Shown: one piece after another, positions 1-12,167 of the stretch
Position numbering within the stretch: position 1 is the first letter of the stretch
Layout: every line of letters begins with the position of its first letter
Assembly: GCA_964016885.1 (NCBI GenBank)
Contig: OZ024760.1
Span: forward strand, 3,538,189 to 3,602,188
Source of the DNA: Eledone cirrhosa
Taxonomy: Eukaryota; Mollusca; Cephalopoda; Octopoda; Eledonidae
Direction of reading: 5' to 3'
DNA length: 64,000 bases
The notes under the pieces: generated by a model
The model's database searches: none
Seen by the model: the letters and a program-made list of their open reading frames with translations, nothing else
What the model was told of the DNA's origin: nothing
Position numbers and translations under genes: made by a program

Positions 1-2
1 CC

Positions 3-3000
3 ATCAGCTCCACCACAGACACTACCATCAGCACCACCACAGACACTACCATCAGCACCACCACAGACACTACCATCAGCACCACCACAGACACTACCAT
101 CAGCTCCACCACAGACACTACCATCAGCTCCACCACAGACACTACCATCAGCACCAGCACAGACACTACCATCAGCACCACCACAGACACTACCATCAGC
201 TCCACCACAGACACTACCATCAGCACCACCACAGACACTACCATCAGCACCACCACAGACACTACCATCAGCACCACCACAAACACTACCATCAACTCCA
301 CCACAGACACTACAATCAGCACCACCACAGAGACTACCATCAGCACCACCACAGACACTACCATCAGCACCACCACAGACACTACCATCAGCTCCACCAC
401 AGACACTACCATCAGCTCCACCACAGACACTACCATCATCTCCACCACAGACACTACCATCATCTCCACCACAGACACTACCATCAGCTCCACCACAGAC
501 ACTACCACCAGCACCACCACAGACACTACCATCAGCACCACCACAGACACTACCATCATCTCCACCACAGACACTACCATCATCTCCACCACAGACACTA
601 CCATCAGCTCCACCACAGACACTACCATCATCTCCACCACAGACACTACCATCAGCTCCACCACAGACACTACCATCAGCTCCACCACAGACACTACCAT
701 CAGCACCACCACAGACACTACCATCAGCTCCACCACAGACACTACCATCAGCTCCACCACAGACACTACCATCACCACCACCACACACACTACCGTCAGC
801 TCCACCACAGACACTACCATTAGCACCACCACAGACACTACCATCAGCACCACCACAGACACTACCGTCAGCTCCACCACAGACACTACCATCAGCACCA
901 CCACAGACACTACCATCAGCACCACCACAGACACTACCATCAGCTCCACCACAGACACTACCATCAGCTCCACCACAGACACTACCATCAGCTCCACCAC
1001 AGACACTACCATCAGCTCCACCGCAGACACTACCATCAGCACCACCACAGACACTACCATCAGCTCCACCACAGAGACTACCATCAGCACCACCACAGGC
1101 ACTACCATCAGCTCCACCACAGGCACTACCATCAGCTCCACCACAGACACTACCATCACCACCACCACACACACTACCATCTGCACAACCACAGACACTA
1201 CCATCAGCTCCACCACAGACACTACCATCAGCTCCACCACAGACACTACCATCAGCACCACCACAGACACTACCATCAGCACCACCACAGACACTACCAT
1301 CAGCTCCACCACAGACACTACCATCAGCACCACCACAGACACTACCATCAGCTCCACCACAGACACTACCATCAGCTCCACCACGGACAATACTATCAGC
1401 TCCACCACGGACAATACCATCAGCTCCACCACAGACACTACCATCAGCTCCACCACAGATACTACCACCAGCACCACCATAGACAATACCATCAGCACCA
1501 GCACAGACACTACCATCAGCACCACCACAGACACTACCATCAGCACCACCACAGACACTACCATCAGCACCACCACAGACACTACCATCAGCACCACCAC
1601 AGACACTACCATCAGCTCCACCACGGACACTACCATCAGCTCCACCACAGATACTACCACCAGCACCACCATAGACAATACCATCAGCACCACCACAGAC
1701 ACTACCATCAGCACCACCACAGACACTACCATCAGCACCACCACAGACACTACCATCAGCACCACCACAGACACTACCATCAGCACCACCACAGACACTA
1801 CCATCAGCTCCACCACAGACACTACCATCAGCTCCACCACGGACACTACCATCAGCTCAACCACAGACACTACCATCAGCTCCACCACAGATACTACCAC
1901 CAGCACCACCATAGACAATACCATCAGCACCACCACAGACACTACCATCAGCAACACCACAGACACTACCATCAGCTCCACCACAGACACTATCATCAGC
2001 ACCACCACGGACACTACCATCAGCTCCACCATCTCCACTACCATCAGCACCACCACAGACACTACCATCAGCACCACCACAGACACTACCATCAGCTCCA
2101 CCACAGACACTACCATCAGCTCCACCACAGACACTACCATCAGCACCACCACAGACACTACCATCATCTCCACCACAGACACTACCATCAGCTCCACCAC
2201 AGACACTACCATCAGCTCCACCACAGACACTACCATCAGCACCACCACAGAGACTACCATCAGCACCACCACAGACACTACCATCAGCTCCACCACAGAC
2301 ACTACCATCAGCACCACCACAGACACTACAATCAGCACCACCACAGACACTACCATCAGCACCACCACAGACACTACAATCAGCTCCACCACAGACAATA
2401 CCATCAGCACCACCACAGACACTACCATCAGCACCACCACGGACACTACCATCAGCTCCACCACAGACAATACCATCAGCACCACCACAGACACCACCAT
2501 CAGCACCACCACGGACACTACAATCAGCTCCACCACAGACAATACCATCAGCACCACCACAGACACCACCATCAGCACCACCACGGACACTACCATCAGC
2601 TCCACCACAGACACTACCATCAGCACCACCACAGACACTACCATCAGCACCACCACGGACACTACCATCAGCTCCACCACAGACACTACCATCAGCTCCA
2701 CCACAGACACTACCATCAGCTCCACCACAGACACTACCATCAGCTCCACCACACACACTACCATCAGCACCACCACGGACACTACCATCAGCTCCACCAC
2801 AGACACTACCATCAGCACCACTACAGACACTACCTTCAGCTCCACCACAGACACTACCATTAGCTCCACCACAGACACTACCATCAGCACCACCACAGAC
2901 ACTACCATCAGCTCAACCACAGACACTACCATCAGCACCACCACAGACACTACCTTCAGCACCACCACAGACACTACCATCAGCACCACCACAGACACTA

Positions 3001-6000
3001 CCATCAGCTCCACCACAGACACTACCATCAGCACCACCACGGACACTACCATCAGCTCCACCACAGACATTACCATCAGCTCCACCACAGACACTACCAT
3101 CAGCTCCACCACAGACACTACCATCAGCTCCACCACAGACACTACCATCAGCACCACCACAGACACTACCATCAGCTCCACCACAGACACTACCATCACC
3201 ACCACCACACACACTACCGTCAGCTCCACCACAGACACCACCGTCAGCTCCACCACAGACACTACCATCAGCACCACCACAGACACTACCATCAGCACCA
3301 CCACAGACACTACCATCAGCACCACCACAGACACTACCATCAGCTCCACCACAGACACTACCATCAGCTCCACCACAGACACTACCATCAGCACCACCAC
3401 AGACACTACCATCAGCACCACCACAGACACCACCATCAGCACCACCACAGACACTACCATCAGCTCCACCACGGACGCTACCATCAGCTCCACCACAGAC
3501 ACTACCATCAGCACCACCACAGACACTACCATCAGCTCCACCACAGACACTACCACCATCTCCACCACAGACACTACCACCAGCACCACCACAGACACTA
3601 CCATCAGCACCACCACAGACACTACCATCAGCTCCACCACAGACACTACCATCAGCACCACCACAGACACTACCATCAGCACCACCACAAACACTACCAT
3701 CAACTCCACCACAGACACTACAATCAGCACCACCACAGAGACTACCATCAGCACCACCACAGACACTACCATCAGCTCCACCACAGACACTACCATCAGC
3801 ACCACCACAGACACTACCATCAGCACCACCACAGACACTACCATCAGCACCACCACAAACACTACCATCAACTCCACCACAGACACTACAATCAGCACCA
3901 CCACAGAGACTACCATCAGCTCCACCACGGACACTACCATCAGCTCCACCACAGATACTACCACCAGCACCACCATAGACAATACCATCAGCACCACCAC
4001 AGACACTACCATCAGCACCACCACAGACACTACCATCAGCACCACCACAGACACTACCATCAGCACCACCACAGACACTACCATCAGCACCACCACAGAC
4101 ACTACCATCAGCTCCACCACAGACACTACCATCAGCTCCACCACGGACACTACCATCAGCTCAACCACAGACACTACCATCAGCTCCACCACAGATACTA
4201 CCACCAGCACCACCATAGACAATACCATCAGCACCACCACAGACACTACCATCAGCAACACCACAGACACTACCATCAGCTCCACCACAGACACTATCAT
4301 CAGCACCACCACGGACACTACCATCAGCTCCACCATCTCCACTACCATCAGCACCACCACAGACACTACCATCAGCACCACCACAGACACTACCATCAGC
4401 TCCACCACAGACACTACCATCAGCTCCACCACAGACACTACCATCAGCACCACCACAGACACTACCATCATCTCCACCACAGACACTACCATCAGCTCCA
4501 CCACAGACACTACCATCAGCTCCACCACAGACACTACCATCAGCACCACCACAGAGACTACCATCAGCACCACCACAGACACTACCATCAGCTCCACCAC
4601 AGACACTACCATCAGCACCACCACAGACACTACAATCAGCACCACCACAGACACTACCATCAGCACCACCACAGACACTACAATCAGCTCCACCACAGAC
4701 AATACCATCAGCACCACCACAGACACTACCATCAGCACCACCACGGACACTACCATCAGCTCCACCACAGACAATACCATCAGCACCACCACAGACACCA
4801 CCATCAGCACCACCACGGACACTACAATCAGCTCCACCACAGACAATACCATCAGCACCACCACAGACACCACCATCAGCACCACCACGGACACTACCAT
4901 CAGCTCCACCACAGACACTACCATCAGCACCACCACAGACACTACCATCAGCACCACCACGGACACTACCATCAGCTCCACCACAGACACTACCATCAGC
5001 TCCACCACAGACACTACCATCAGCTCCACCACAGACACTACCATCAGCTCCACCACACACACTACCATCAGCACCACCACGGACACTACCATCAGCTCCA
5101 CCACAGACACTACCATCAGCACCACTACAGACACTACCTTCAGCTCCACCACAGACACTACCATTAGCTCCACCACAGACACTACCATCAGCACCACCAC
5201 AGACACTACCATCAGCTCAACCACAGACACTACCATCAGCACCACCACAGACACTACCTTCAGCACCACCACAGACACTACCATCAGCACCACCACAGAC
5301 ACTACCATCAGCTCCACCACAGACACTACCATCAGCACCACCACGGACACTACCATCAGCTCCACCACAGACATTACCATCAGCTCCACCACAGACACTA
5401 CCATCAGCTCCACCACAGACACTACCATCAGCTCCACCACAGACACTACCATCAGCACCACCACAGACACTACCATCAGCTCCACCACAGACACTACCAT
5501 CACCACCACCACACACACTACCGTCAGCTCCACCACAGACACCACCGTCAGCTCCACCACAGACACTACCATCAGCACCACCACAGACACTACCATCAGC
5601 ACCACCACAGACACTACCATCAGCACCACCACAGACACTACCATCAGCTCCACCACAGACACTACCATCAGCTCCACCACAGACACTACCATCAGCACCA
5701 CCACAGACACTACCATCAGCACCACCACAGACACCACCATCAGCACCACCACAGACACTACCATCAGCTCCACCACGGACGCTACCATCAGCTCCACCAC
5801 AGACACTACCATCAGCACCACCACAGACACTACCATCAGCTCCACCACAGACACTACCACCATCTCCACCACAGACACTACCACCAGCACCACCACAGAC
5901 ACTACCATCAGCACCACCACAGACACTACCATCAGCTCCACCACAGACACTACCATCAGCACCACCACAGACACTACCATCAGCACCACCACAGACACTA

Positions 6001-9000
6001 CCATCAGCACCACCACAAACACTACCATCAACTCCACCACAGACACTACAATCAGCACCACCACAGAGACTACCATCAGCACCACCACAGACACTACCAT
6101 CAGCTCCACCACAGACACTACCATCAGCACCACCACAGACACTACCATCAGCTCCACCACAGACACTACCATCATCTCCACCACAGACACTACCATCAGC
6201 TCCACCACAGACACTACCATCATCTCCACCACAGACACTACCATCAGCTCCACCACAGACACTGCCATCAGCTCCACCACGGACACTACCATCAGCTCAA
6301 CCACAGACACTACCATCAGCTCCACCACAGATACTACCACCAGCACCACCATAGACAATACCATCAGCTCCACCACAGACACTACCATCAGCACCACCAC
6401 AGACACTACCATCAGCTCCACCACAGACACTACCATCAGCACCACCACAGGCACTACCATCAGCTCCACCACAGGCACTACCATCAGCTCCACCACAGAC
6501 ACTACCATCACCACCACCACACACACTACCATCTGCACAACCACAGACACTACCATCAGCACCACCACAGACACTACCATCAGCTCCACCACAGACACTA
6601 CCATCAGCACCACCACAGACACTACCATCAGCACCACCACAGACACTACCATCAGCTCCACCACAGACACTACCATCAGCACCACCACAGACACTACCAT
6701 CAGCTCCACCACAGACACTACCATCAGCTCCACCACGGACAATACTATCAGCTCCACCACGGACAATACCATCAGCTCCACCACAGACACTACCATCAGC
6801 ACCACCACAGACACTACCATCAGCACCACCACAGACACTACCATCAGCACCAGCACAGACACTACCATCAGCACCACCATAGACACTACCATCACCACCA
6901 CCACGGACACTACCATCAGCTCCACCACAGATACTACCACCAGCACCACCACAGACACTACCATCAGCACCACCACAGACACTACCATCAGCACCACCAC
7001 AGACACTACCATCAGCACCACCACAGACACTACCATCAGCACCAGCACAGACAATACCATCAGCACCACCACAGACACTACCATCAGCACCACCACAGAC
7101 ACTACCATCAGCACCACCACAGACACTACCATCAGCACCAGCACAGACACTACCATCAGCACCACCATAGACACTACCATCAGCACCACCACAGACACTA
7201 CCATCAGCTCCACCACGGACACTACCATCAGCTCCACCACAGATACTACCACCAGCACCACCACAAACACTACCATCAGCTCCACCACAGACACTACCAT
7301 CAGCTCCACCACAGACACTACCATCAGCACCACCACAGACACTACCATCAGCACCACCACAGACACTACCATCAGCTCCACCACAGACACTACCATCAGC
7401 TCCACCACAGACACTACCATCAGCTCCACCACGGACACTACCATCAGCTCAACCACAGACACTACCATCAGCTCCACCACAGATACTACCACCAGCACCA
7501 CCATAGACAATACCATCAGCACCACCACAGACACTACCATCAGCACCACCACAGACACTACCATCAGCACCACCACAGACACTACCATCAGCACCACCAC
7601 AGACACTACCATCAGCACCACCACAGACACTACCATCAGCTCCACCACAGACACTACCATCAGCTCCACCACGGACACTACCATCAGCTCAACCACAGAC
7701 ACTACCATCAGCTCCACCACAGATACTACCACCAGCACCACCATAGACAATACCATCAGCACCACCACAGACACTACCATCAGCACCACCACAGACACTA
7801 CCATCAGCACCACCACAGACAGTACCATCAGCTCCACCACAGACACTACCATCAGCACCACCACAGATACTACCACCAGCACCACCATAGACACTACCAT
7901 CAGCTCCACCACAGACACTACCATCAGCACCACCACAGACACTACCATCAGCTCCACCACAGACACTATCATCAGCACCACCACGGACACTACCATCAGC
8001 TCCACCATCTCCACTACCATCAGCACCACCACAGACACTACCATCAGCACCACCACAGACACTACCATCAGCTCCACCACAGACACTACCATCAGCTCCA
8101 CCACAGACACTACCATCAGCACCACCACAGACACTACCATCAGCTCCACCACAGACACTACCATCATCTCCACCACAGACACTACCATCAGCTCCAACAC
8201 AGACACTACCATCAGCACCACCACAGACACTACCATCAGCTTCACCACAGACACTACCATCATCTCCACCACAGACACTACCATTAGCTCCACCACAGAC
8301 ACAACCATCAGCACCACCACAGACACTACCATCAGCACCACCACGGACACTACCATCAGCTCCACCACAGACACTACCATCAGCACCACCACAGACACTA
8401 CCATCAGCTCCACCACAGACACTACCATCAGCACCACCACAGAGACTACCATCAGCACCACCACAGACACTACCATCAGCTCCACCACAGACACTACCAT
8501 CAGCACCACCACAGACACTACAATCAGCACCACCACAGACACTACCATCAGCTCCACCACAGACACTACCATCAACTCCACCACAGACACTACCATCAGC
8601 ACCACCACAGACACTACCATCAGCACCACCACAGACACTACCACCATCTCCATCACAGACACTACCATCAGCTCCACCACAGACACTACCACCATCTCCA
8701 TCACAGACACTACCACCATCTCCATCACAGACACTACCATCAGCACCACCACAGACACTACCATCAGCACCACCACAGACACTACCACCATCTCCATCAC
8801 AGACACTACCACCATCTCCATCACAGACACTACCATCAGCACCACCACAGACACTACCATCAGCACCACCACAGACACTACCACCATCTCCATCACAGAC
8901 ACTACCACCATCTCCACCACAGACACTACCATCAGCACCAGCACAGACACTACCATCAGCTCCACCACAGACACTACTAACATCAGCACCACCACAGACA

Positions 9001-12000
9001 CTACCATCAGCTCCACCACAGACACTACCATCAGCTCCACCACAGGCACTACCATCAGCTCCACCACAGACACTACCACCATCTCCACCACAGACACTAC
9101 CATCAGCACCACCACAGACACTACCACCATCTCCACCACAGACACTACCATCAGCACCAGCACAGACACTACCATCAGCTCCACCACAGACACTACCACC
9201 AGCTACACCACAGACACTACCATCAGCACCACCACAGACACTACCATCAGCTCCACCACAGACACTACCATCAGCTCCACCACAGACACTACAATCAGCT
9301 CCACCACAGACACTACCATCAGCTCCAACACGGACACAACCATCACCACCACCACACACACAACCATCAGCACCACCACAGACACTACCATCAGCACCAC
9401 CACAGACACTACCATCAGCACCACCACAGACACTACCATCAGCACCACCACAGACACTACCATCAGCACCACCACAGACACTACCATCACCACCACCACA
9501 GACACTACCATCTGCACAACCACAGACACTACCATCAGCTCCACCACAGACACTATCAGCAGCACCAATACGGACACTACCATCAGCTCCACCACAGACA
9601 CTACCATCAGCACCACCACAGACACTACCATCAGCACCACCACAGACACAACCATCACCACCACCACACACACTACCATCTGCACAACCACAGACACTAC
9701 CATCACCTCCACCACACACACAACCATCAGCACCACCACAGACACTACCATCAGCACCACCACAGACACTACCATCAGCTCCACCACAGACACTACCATC
9801 AACTCCACCACAGACACTACCATCAGCACCACCACAGACACTACCATCAGCTCCACCACAGACACTACCATCAGCACCACCACAGACACAACCATCAGCT
9901 CCACCACAGACACTACCATCAGCACCACCACAGACACTACCATCAGCTCCACCACAGACACTACCATCAGCACCACCACAGACACAACCATCAGCTCCAC
10001 CACAGACACTACCATCAGCTCCACCACAGACACTACCATCAGCACCACCACAGACACTACCATCAGCACCACCACAGACACTACCATCAGCTCCACCACA
10101 GACACTACCATCAGCACCACCACAGACACTACATTCAGCACCACCACAGACACTACCATCAGCTCCACCACAGACACTACATTCAGCACCACCACAGACA
10201 CTACCATCAGCACCACCACAGACACTACCATCAGCTCCACCACAGACACTACAATCAGCACCACCACAGACACTACCATCAGCTCCACCACAGACACTAC
10301 CATCAGCACCACCACAGACACTACCATCAGCACCACCACAGACACTACCATCAGCACCACCACAGACACTACCATCAGCACCACCACAGACACTACCATC
10401 AGCACCACCACAGACACTACCATCAGCACCACCACAGACACTACCATCAGCTCCACCACGGACACTACCATCAGCTCCACCACAGATACTACCACCAGCA
10501 CCACCACAAACACTACCATCAGCTCCACCACAGACACTACCATCAGCTCCACCACAGACACTACCATCAGCACCACCACAGACACTACCATCAGCTCCAC
10601 CACAGACACTACCATCAGCTCCACCACGGACACTACCATCAGCTCAACCACAGACACTACCATCAGCTCCACCACAGATACTACCACCAGCACCACCATA
10701 GACAATACCATCAGCACCACCACAGACACTACCATCAGCACCACCACAGACACTACCATCAGCACCACCACAGACACTACCATCAGCACCACCACAGACA
10801 CTACCATCAGCACCACCACAGACACTACCATCAGCTCCACCACAGACACTACCATCAGCTCCACCACGGACACTACCATCAGCTCAACCACAGACACTAC
10901 CATCAGCTCCACCACAGATACTACCACCAGCACCACCATAGACAATACCATCAGCACCACCACAGACACTACCATCAGCACCACCACAGACACTACCATC
11001 AGCACCACCACAGACACTACCATCAGCTCCACCACAGACACTACCATCAGCTCCACCACAGATACTACCACCAGCACCACCATAGACAATACCATCAGCA
11101 CCACCACAGACACTACCATCAGCAACACCACAGACACTACCATCAGCTCCACCACAGACACTATCATCAGCACCACAACGGACACTACCATCAGCTCCAC
11201 CATCTCCACTACCATCAGCACCACCACAGACACTACCATCAGCACCACCACAGACACTACCATCAGCTCCACCACAGACACTACCATCAGCTCCACCACA
11301 GACACTACCATCAGCACCACCACAGACACTACCATCAGCTCCACCACAGACACTACCATCATCTCCACCACAGACACTACCATCAGCTCCAACACAGACA
11401 CTACCATCAGCACCACCACAGACACTACCATCAGCTTCACCACAGACACTACCATCATCTCCACCACAGACACTACCATTAGCTCCACCACAGACACAAC
11501 CATCAGCACCACCACGGACACTACCATCAGCTCCACCACAGACACTACCATTAGCTCCACCACAGACACAACCATCAGCACCACCACAGACACTACCATC
11601 AGCACCACCACAGACACTACAATCAGCACCACCACAGACACTACCATCAGCTCCACCACAGACACTACCATCAACTCCACCACAGACACTACCATCAGCA
11701 CCACCACAGACACTACCATCAGCACCACCACAGACACTACCACCATCTCCATCACAGACACTACCATCAGCTCCACCACAGACACTACCACCATCTCCAT
11801 CACAGACACTACCACCATCTCCATCACAGACACTACCATCAGCACCACCACAGACACTACCATCAGCACCACCACAGACACTACCATCAGCACCACCACA
11901 GACACTACCATCAGCACCACCACAGACACTACCACCATCTCCATCACAGACACTACCACCATCTCCATCACAGACACTACCATCAGCACCACCACAGACA

Positions 12001-12167
12001 CTACCATCAGCACCACCACAGACACTACCACCATCTCCATCACAGACACTACCACCATCTCCACCACAGACACTACCATCAGCACCAGCACAGACACTAC
12101 CATCAGCTCCACCACAGACACTACTAACATCAGCACCACCACAGACACTACCATCAGCTCCACATAA
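3..12167 (+). CDS. Possible Ser/Thr-rich (mucin-like) repeat reading frame, segment A; open at left edge
   Basis: Read from base 3, the array gives tandem T-I-S-S/T-T-T-D-T octapeptides, 75 percent Ser plus Thr, with one Asp and one Ile per unit and no Cys or Pro. Such composition is typical of densely O-glycosylated mucin domains. I saw no stop before the TAA at 12165-12167, where an aberrant unit (TCC ACA TAA) also adds one base. There is no ATG, no signal peptide and no non-repeat flanking domain in the window, so a start would have to lie upstream. Against coding: the consensus has five open frames, and no codon of this frame can mutate to a stop in one step, so openness is expected without selection. 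I regard it as more likely satellite DNA, but a giant mucin exon is possible. Confidence 0.2.
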   Translation: MSSTTDTTISTTTDTTISTTTDTTISTTTDTTISSTTDTTISSTTDTTISTSTDTTISTTTDTTISSTTDTTISTTTDTTISTTTDTTISTTTNTTINSTTDTTISTTTETTISTTTDTTISTTTDTTISSTTDTTISSTTDTTIISTTDTTIISTTDTTISSTTDTTTSTTTDTTISTTTDTTIISTTDTTIISTTDTTISSTTDTTIISTTDTTISSTTDTTISSTTDTTISTTTDTTISSTTDTTISSTTDTTITTTTHTTVSSTTDTTISTTTDTTISTTTDTTVSSTTDTTISTTTDTTISTTTDTTISSTTDTTISSTTDTTISSTTDTTISSTADTTISTTTDTTISSTTETTISTTTGTTISSTTGTTISSTTDTTITTTTHTTICTTTDTTISSTTDTTISSTTDTTISTTTDTTISTTTDTTISSTTDTTISTTTDTTISSTTDTTISSTTDNTISSTTDNTISSTTDTTISSTTDTTTSTTIDNTISTSTDTTISTTTDTTISTTTDTTISTTTDTTISTTTDTTISSTTDTTISSTTDTTTSTTIDNTISTTTDTTISTTTDTTISTTTDTTISTTTDTTISTTTDTTISSTTDTTISSTTDTTISSTTDTTISSTTDTTTSTTIDNTISTTTDTTISNTTDTTISSTTDTIISTTTDTTISSTISTTISTTTDTTISTTTDTTISSTTDTTISSTTDTTISTTTDTTIISTTDTTISSTTDTTISSTTDTTISTTTETTISTTTDTTISSTTDTTISTTTDTTISTTTDTTISTTTDTTISSTTDNTISTTTDTTISTTTDTTISSTTDNTISTTTDTTISTTTDTTISSTTDNTISTTTDTTISTTTDTTISSTTDTTISTTTDTTISTTTDTTISSTTDTTISSTTDTTISSTTDTTISSTTHTTISTTTDTTISSTTDTTISTTTDTTFSSTTDTTISSTTDTTISTTTDTTISSTTDTTISTTTDTTFSTTTDTTISTTTDTTISSTTDTTISTTTDTTISSTTDITISSTTDTTISSTTDTTISSTTDTTISTTTDTTISSTTDTTITTTTHTTVSSTTDTTVSSTTDTTISTTTDTTISTTTDTTISTTTDTTISSTTDTTISSTTDTTISTTTDTTISTTTDTTISTTTDTTISSTTDATISSTTDTTISTTTDTTISSTTDTTTISTTDTTTSTTTDTTISTTTDTTISSTTDTTISTTTDTTISTTTNTTINSTTDTTISTTTETTISTTTDTTISSTTDTTISTTTDTTISTTTDTTISTTTNTTINSTTDTTISTTTETTISSTTDTTISSTTDTTTSTTIDNTISTTTDTTISTTTDTTISTTTDTTISTTTDTTISTTTDTTISSTTDTTISSTTDTTISSTTDTTISSTTDTTTSTTIDNTISTTTDTTISNTTDTTISSTTDTIISTTTDTTISSTISTTISTTTDTTISTTTDTTISSTTDTTISSTTDTTISTTTDTTIISTTDTTISSTTDTTISSTTDTTISTTTETTISTTTDTTISSTTDTTISTTTDTTISTTTDTTISTTTDTTISSTTDNTISTTTDTTISTTTDTTISSTTDNTISTTTDTTISTTTDTTISSTTDNTISTTTDTTISTTTDTTISSTTDTTISTTTDTTISTTTDTTISSTTDTTISSTTDTTISSTTDTTISSTTHTTISTTTDTTISSTTDTTISTTTDTTFSSTTDTTISSTTDTTISTTTDTTISSTTDTTISTTTDTTFSTTTDTTISTTTDTTISSTTDTTISTTTDTTISSTTDITISSTTDTTISSTTDTTISSTTDTTISTTTDTTISSTTDTTITTTTHTTVSSTTDTTVSSTTDTTISTTTDTTISTTTDTTISTTTDTTISSTTDTTISSTTDTTISTTTDTTISTTTDTTISTTTDTTISSTTDATISSTTDTTISTTTDTTISSTTDTTTISTTDTTTSTTTDTTISTTTDTTISSTTDTTISTTTDTTISTTTDTTISTTTNTTINSTTDTTISTTTETTISTTTDTTISSTTDTTISTTTDTTISSTTDTTIISTTDTTISSTTDTTIISTTDTTISSTTDTAISSTTDTTISSTTDTTISSTTDTTTSTTIDNTISSTTDTTISTTTDTTISSTTDTTISTTTGTTISSTTGTTISSTTDTTITTTTHTTICTTTDTTISTTTDTTISSTTDTTISTTTDTTISTTTDTTISSTTDTTISTTTDTTISSTTDTTISSTTDNTISSTTDNTISSTTDTTISTTTDTTISTTTDTTISTSTDTTISTTIDTTITTTTDTTISSTTDTTTSTTTDTTISTTTDTTISTTTDTTISTTTDTTISTSTDNTISTTTDTTISTTTDTTISTTTDTTISTSTDTTISTTIDTTISTTTDTTISSTTDTTISSTTDTTTSTTTNTTISSTTDTTISSTTDTTISTTTDTTISTTTDTTISSTTDTTISSTTDTTISSTTDTTISSTTDTTISSTTDTTTSTTIDNTISTTTDTTISTTTDTTISTTTDTTISTTTDTTISTTTDTTISSTTDTTISSTTDTTISSTTDTTISSTTDTTTSTTIDNTISTTTDTTISTTTDTTISTTTDSTISSTTDTTISTTTDTTTSTTIDTTISSTTDTTISTTTDTTISSTTDTIISTTTDTTISSTISTTISTTTDTTISTTTDTTISSTTDTTISSTTDTTISTTTDTTISSTTDTTIISTTDTTISSNTDTTISTTTDTTISFTTDTTIISTTDTTISSTTDTTISTTTDTTISTTTDTTISSTTDTTISTTTDTTISSTTDTTISTTTETTISTTTDTTISSTTDTTISTTTDTTISTTTDTTISSTTDTTINSTTDTTISTTTDTTISTTTDTTTISITDTTISSTTDTTTISITDTTTISITDTTISTTTDTTISTTTDTTTISITDTTTISITDTTISTTTDTTISTTTDTTTISITDTTTISTTDTTISTSTDTTISSTTDTTNISTTTDTTISSTTDTTISSTTGTTISSTTDTTTISTTDTTISTTTDTTTISTTDTTISTSTDTTISSTTDTTTSYTTDTTISTTTDTTISSTTDTTISSTTDTTISSTTDTTISSNTDTTITTTTHTTISTTTDTTISTTTDTTISTTTDTTISTTTDTTISTTTDTTITTTTDTTICTTTDTTISSTTDTISSTNTDTTISSTTDTTISTTTDTTISTTTDTTITTTTHTTICTTTDTTITSTTHTTISTTTDTTISTTTDTTISSTTDTTINSTTDTTISTTTDTTISSTTDTTISTTTDTTISSTTDTTISTTTDTTISSTTDTTISTTTDTTISSTTDTTISSTTDTTISTTTDTTISTTTDTTISSTTDTTISTTTDTTFSTTTDTTISSTTDTTFSTTTDTTISTTTDTTISSTTDTTISTTTDTTISSTTDTTISTTTDTTISTTTDTTISTTTDTTISTTTDTTISTTTDTTISTTTDTTISSTTDTTISSTTDTTTSTTTNTTISSTTDTTISSTTDTTISTTTDTTISSTTDTTISSTTDTTISSTTDTTISSTTDTTTSTTIDNTISTTTDTTISTTTDTTISTTTDTTISTTTDTTISTTTDTTISSTTDTTISSTTDTTISSTTDTTISSTTDTTTSTTIDNTISTTTDTTISTTTDTTISTTTDTTISSTTDTTISSTTDTTTSTTIDNTISTTTDTTISNTTDTTISSTTDTIISTTTDTTISSTISTTISTTTDTTISTTTDTTISSTTDTTISSTTDTTISTTTDTTISSTTDTTIISTTDTTISSNTDTTISTTTDTTISFTTDTTIISTTDTTISSTTDTTISTTTDTTISSTTDTTISSTTDTTISTTTDTTISTTTDTTISTTTDTTISSTTDTTINSTTDTTISTTTDTTISTTTDTTTISITDTTISSTTDTTTISITDTTTISITDTTISTTTDTTISTTTDTTISTTTDTTISTTTDTTTISITDTTTISITDTTISTTTDTTISTTTDTTTISITDTTTISTTDTTISTSTDTTISSTTDTTNISTTTDTTISST
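1609..5988. repeat. Tandem duplication of a 2,304-bp higher-order block
   Basis: The order of variant units from about 1609 to 3684 recurs from about 3913 to 5988, an offset of 2,304 bp or exactly 96 units. Markers shared at this spacing include the ATAGAC AATACC unit, the AGCTCAACC unit (1857 and 4161), the ATCTCC variant, and the AGCTCAACC/CCTTCAGC group (2913 and 5217). Two long minus-strand translations are identical between copies. The match ends where the second copy carries one additional unit, near 5984. Near identity points to a recent event. Confidence 0.85.
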
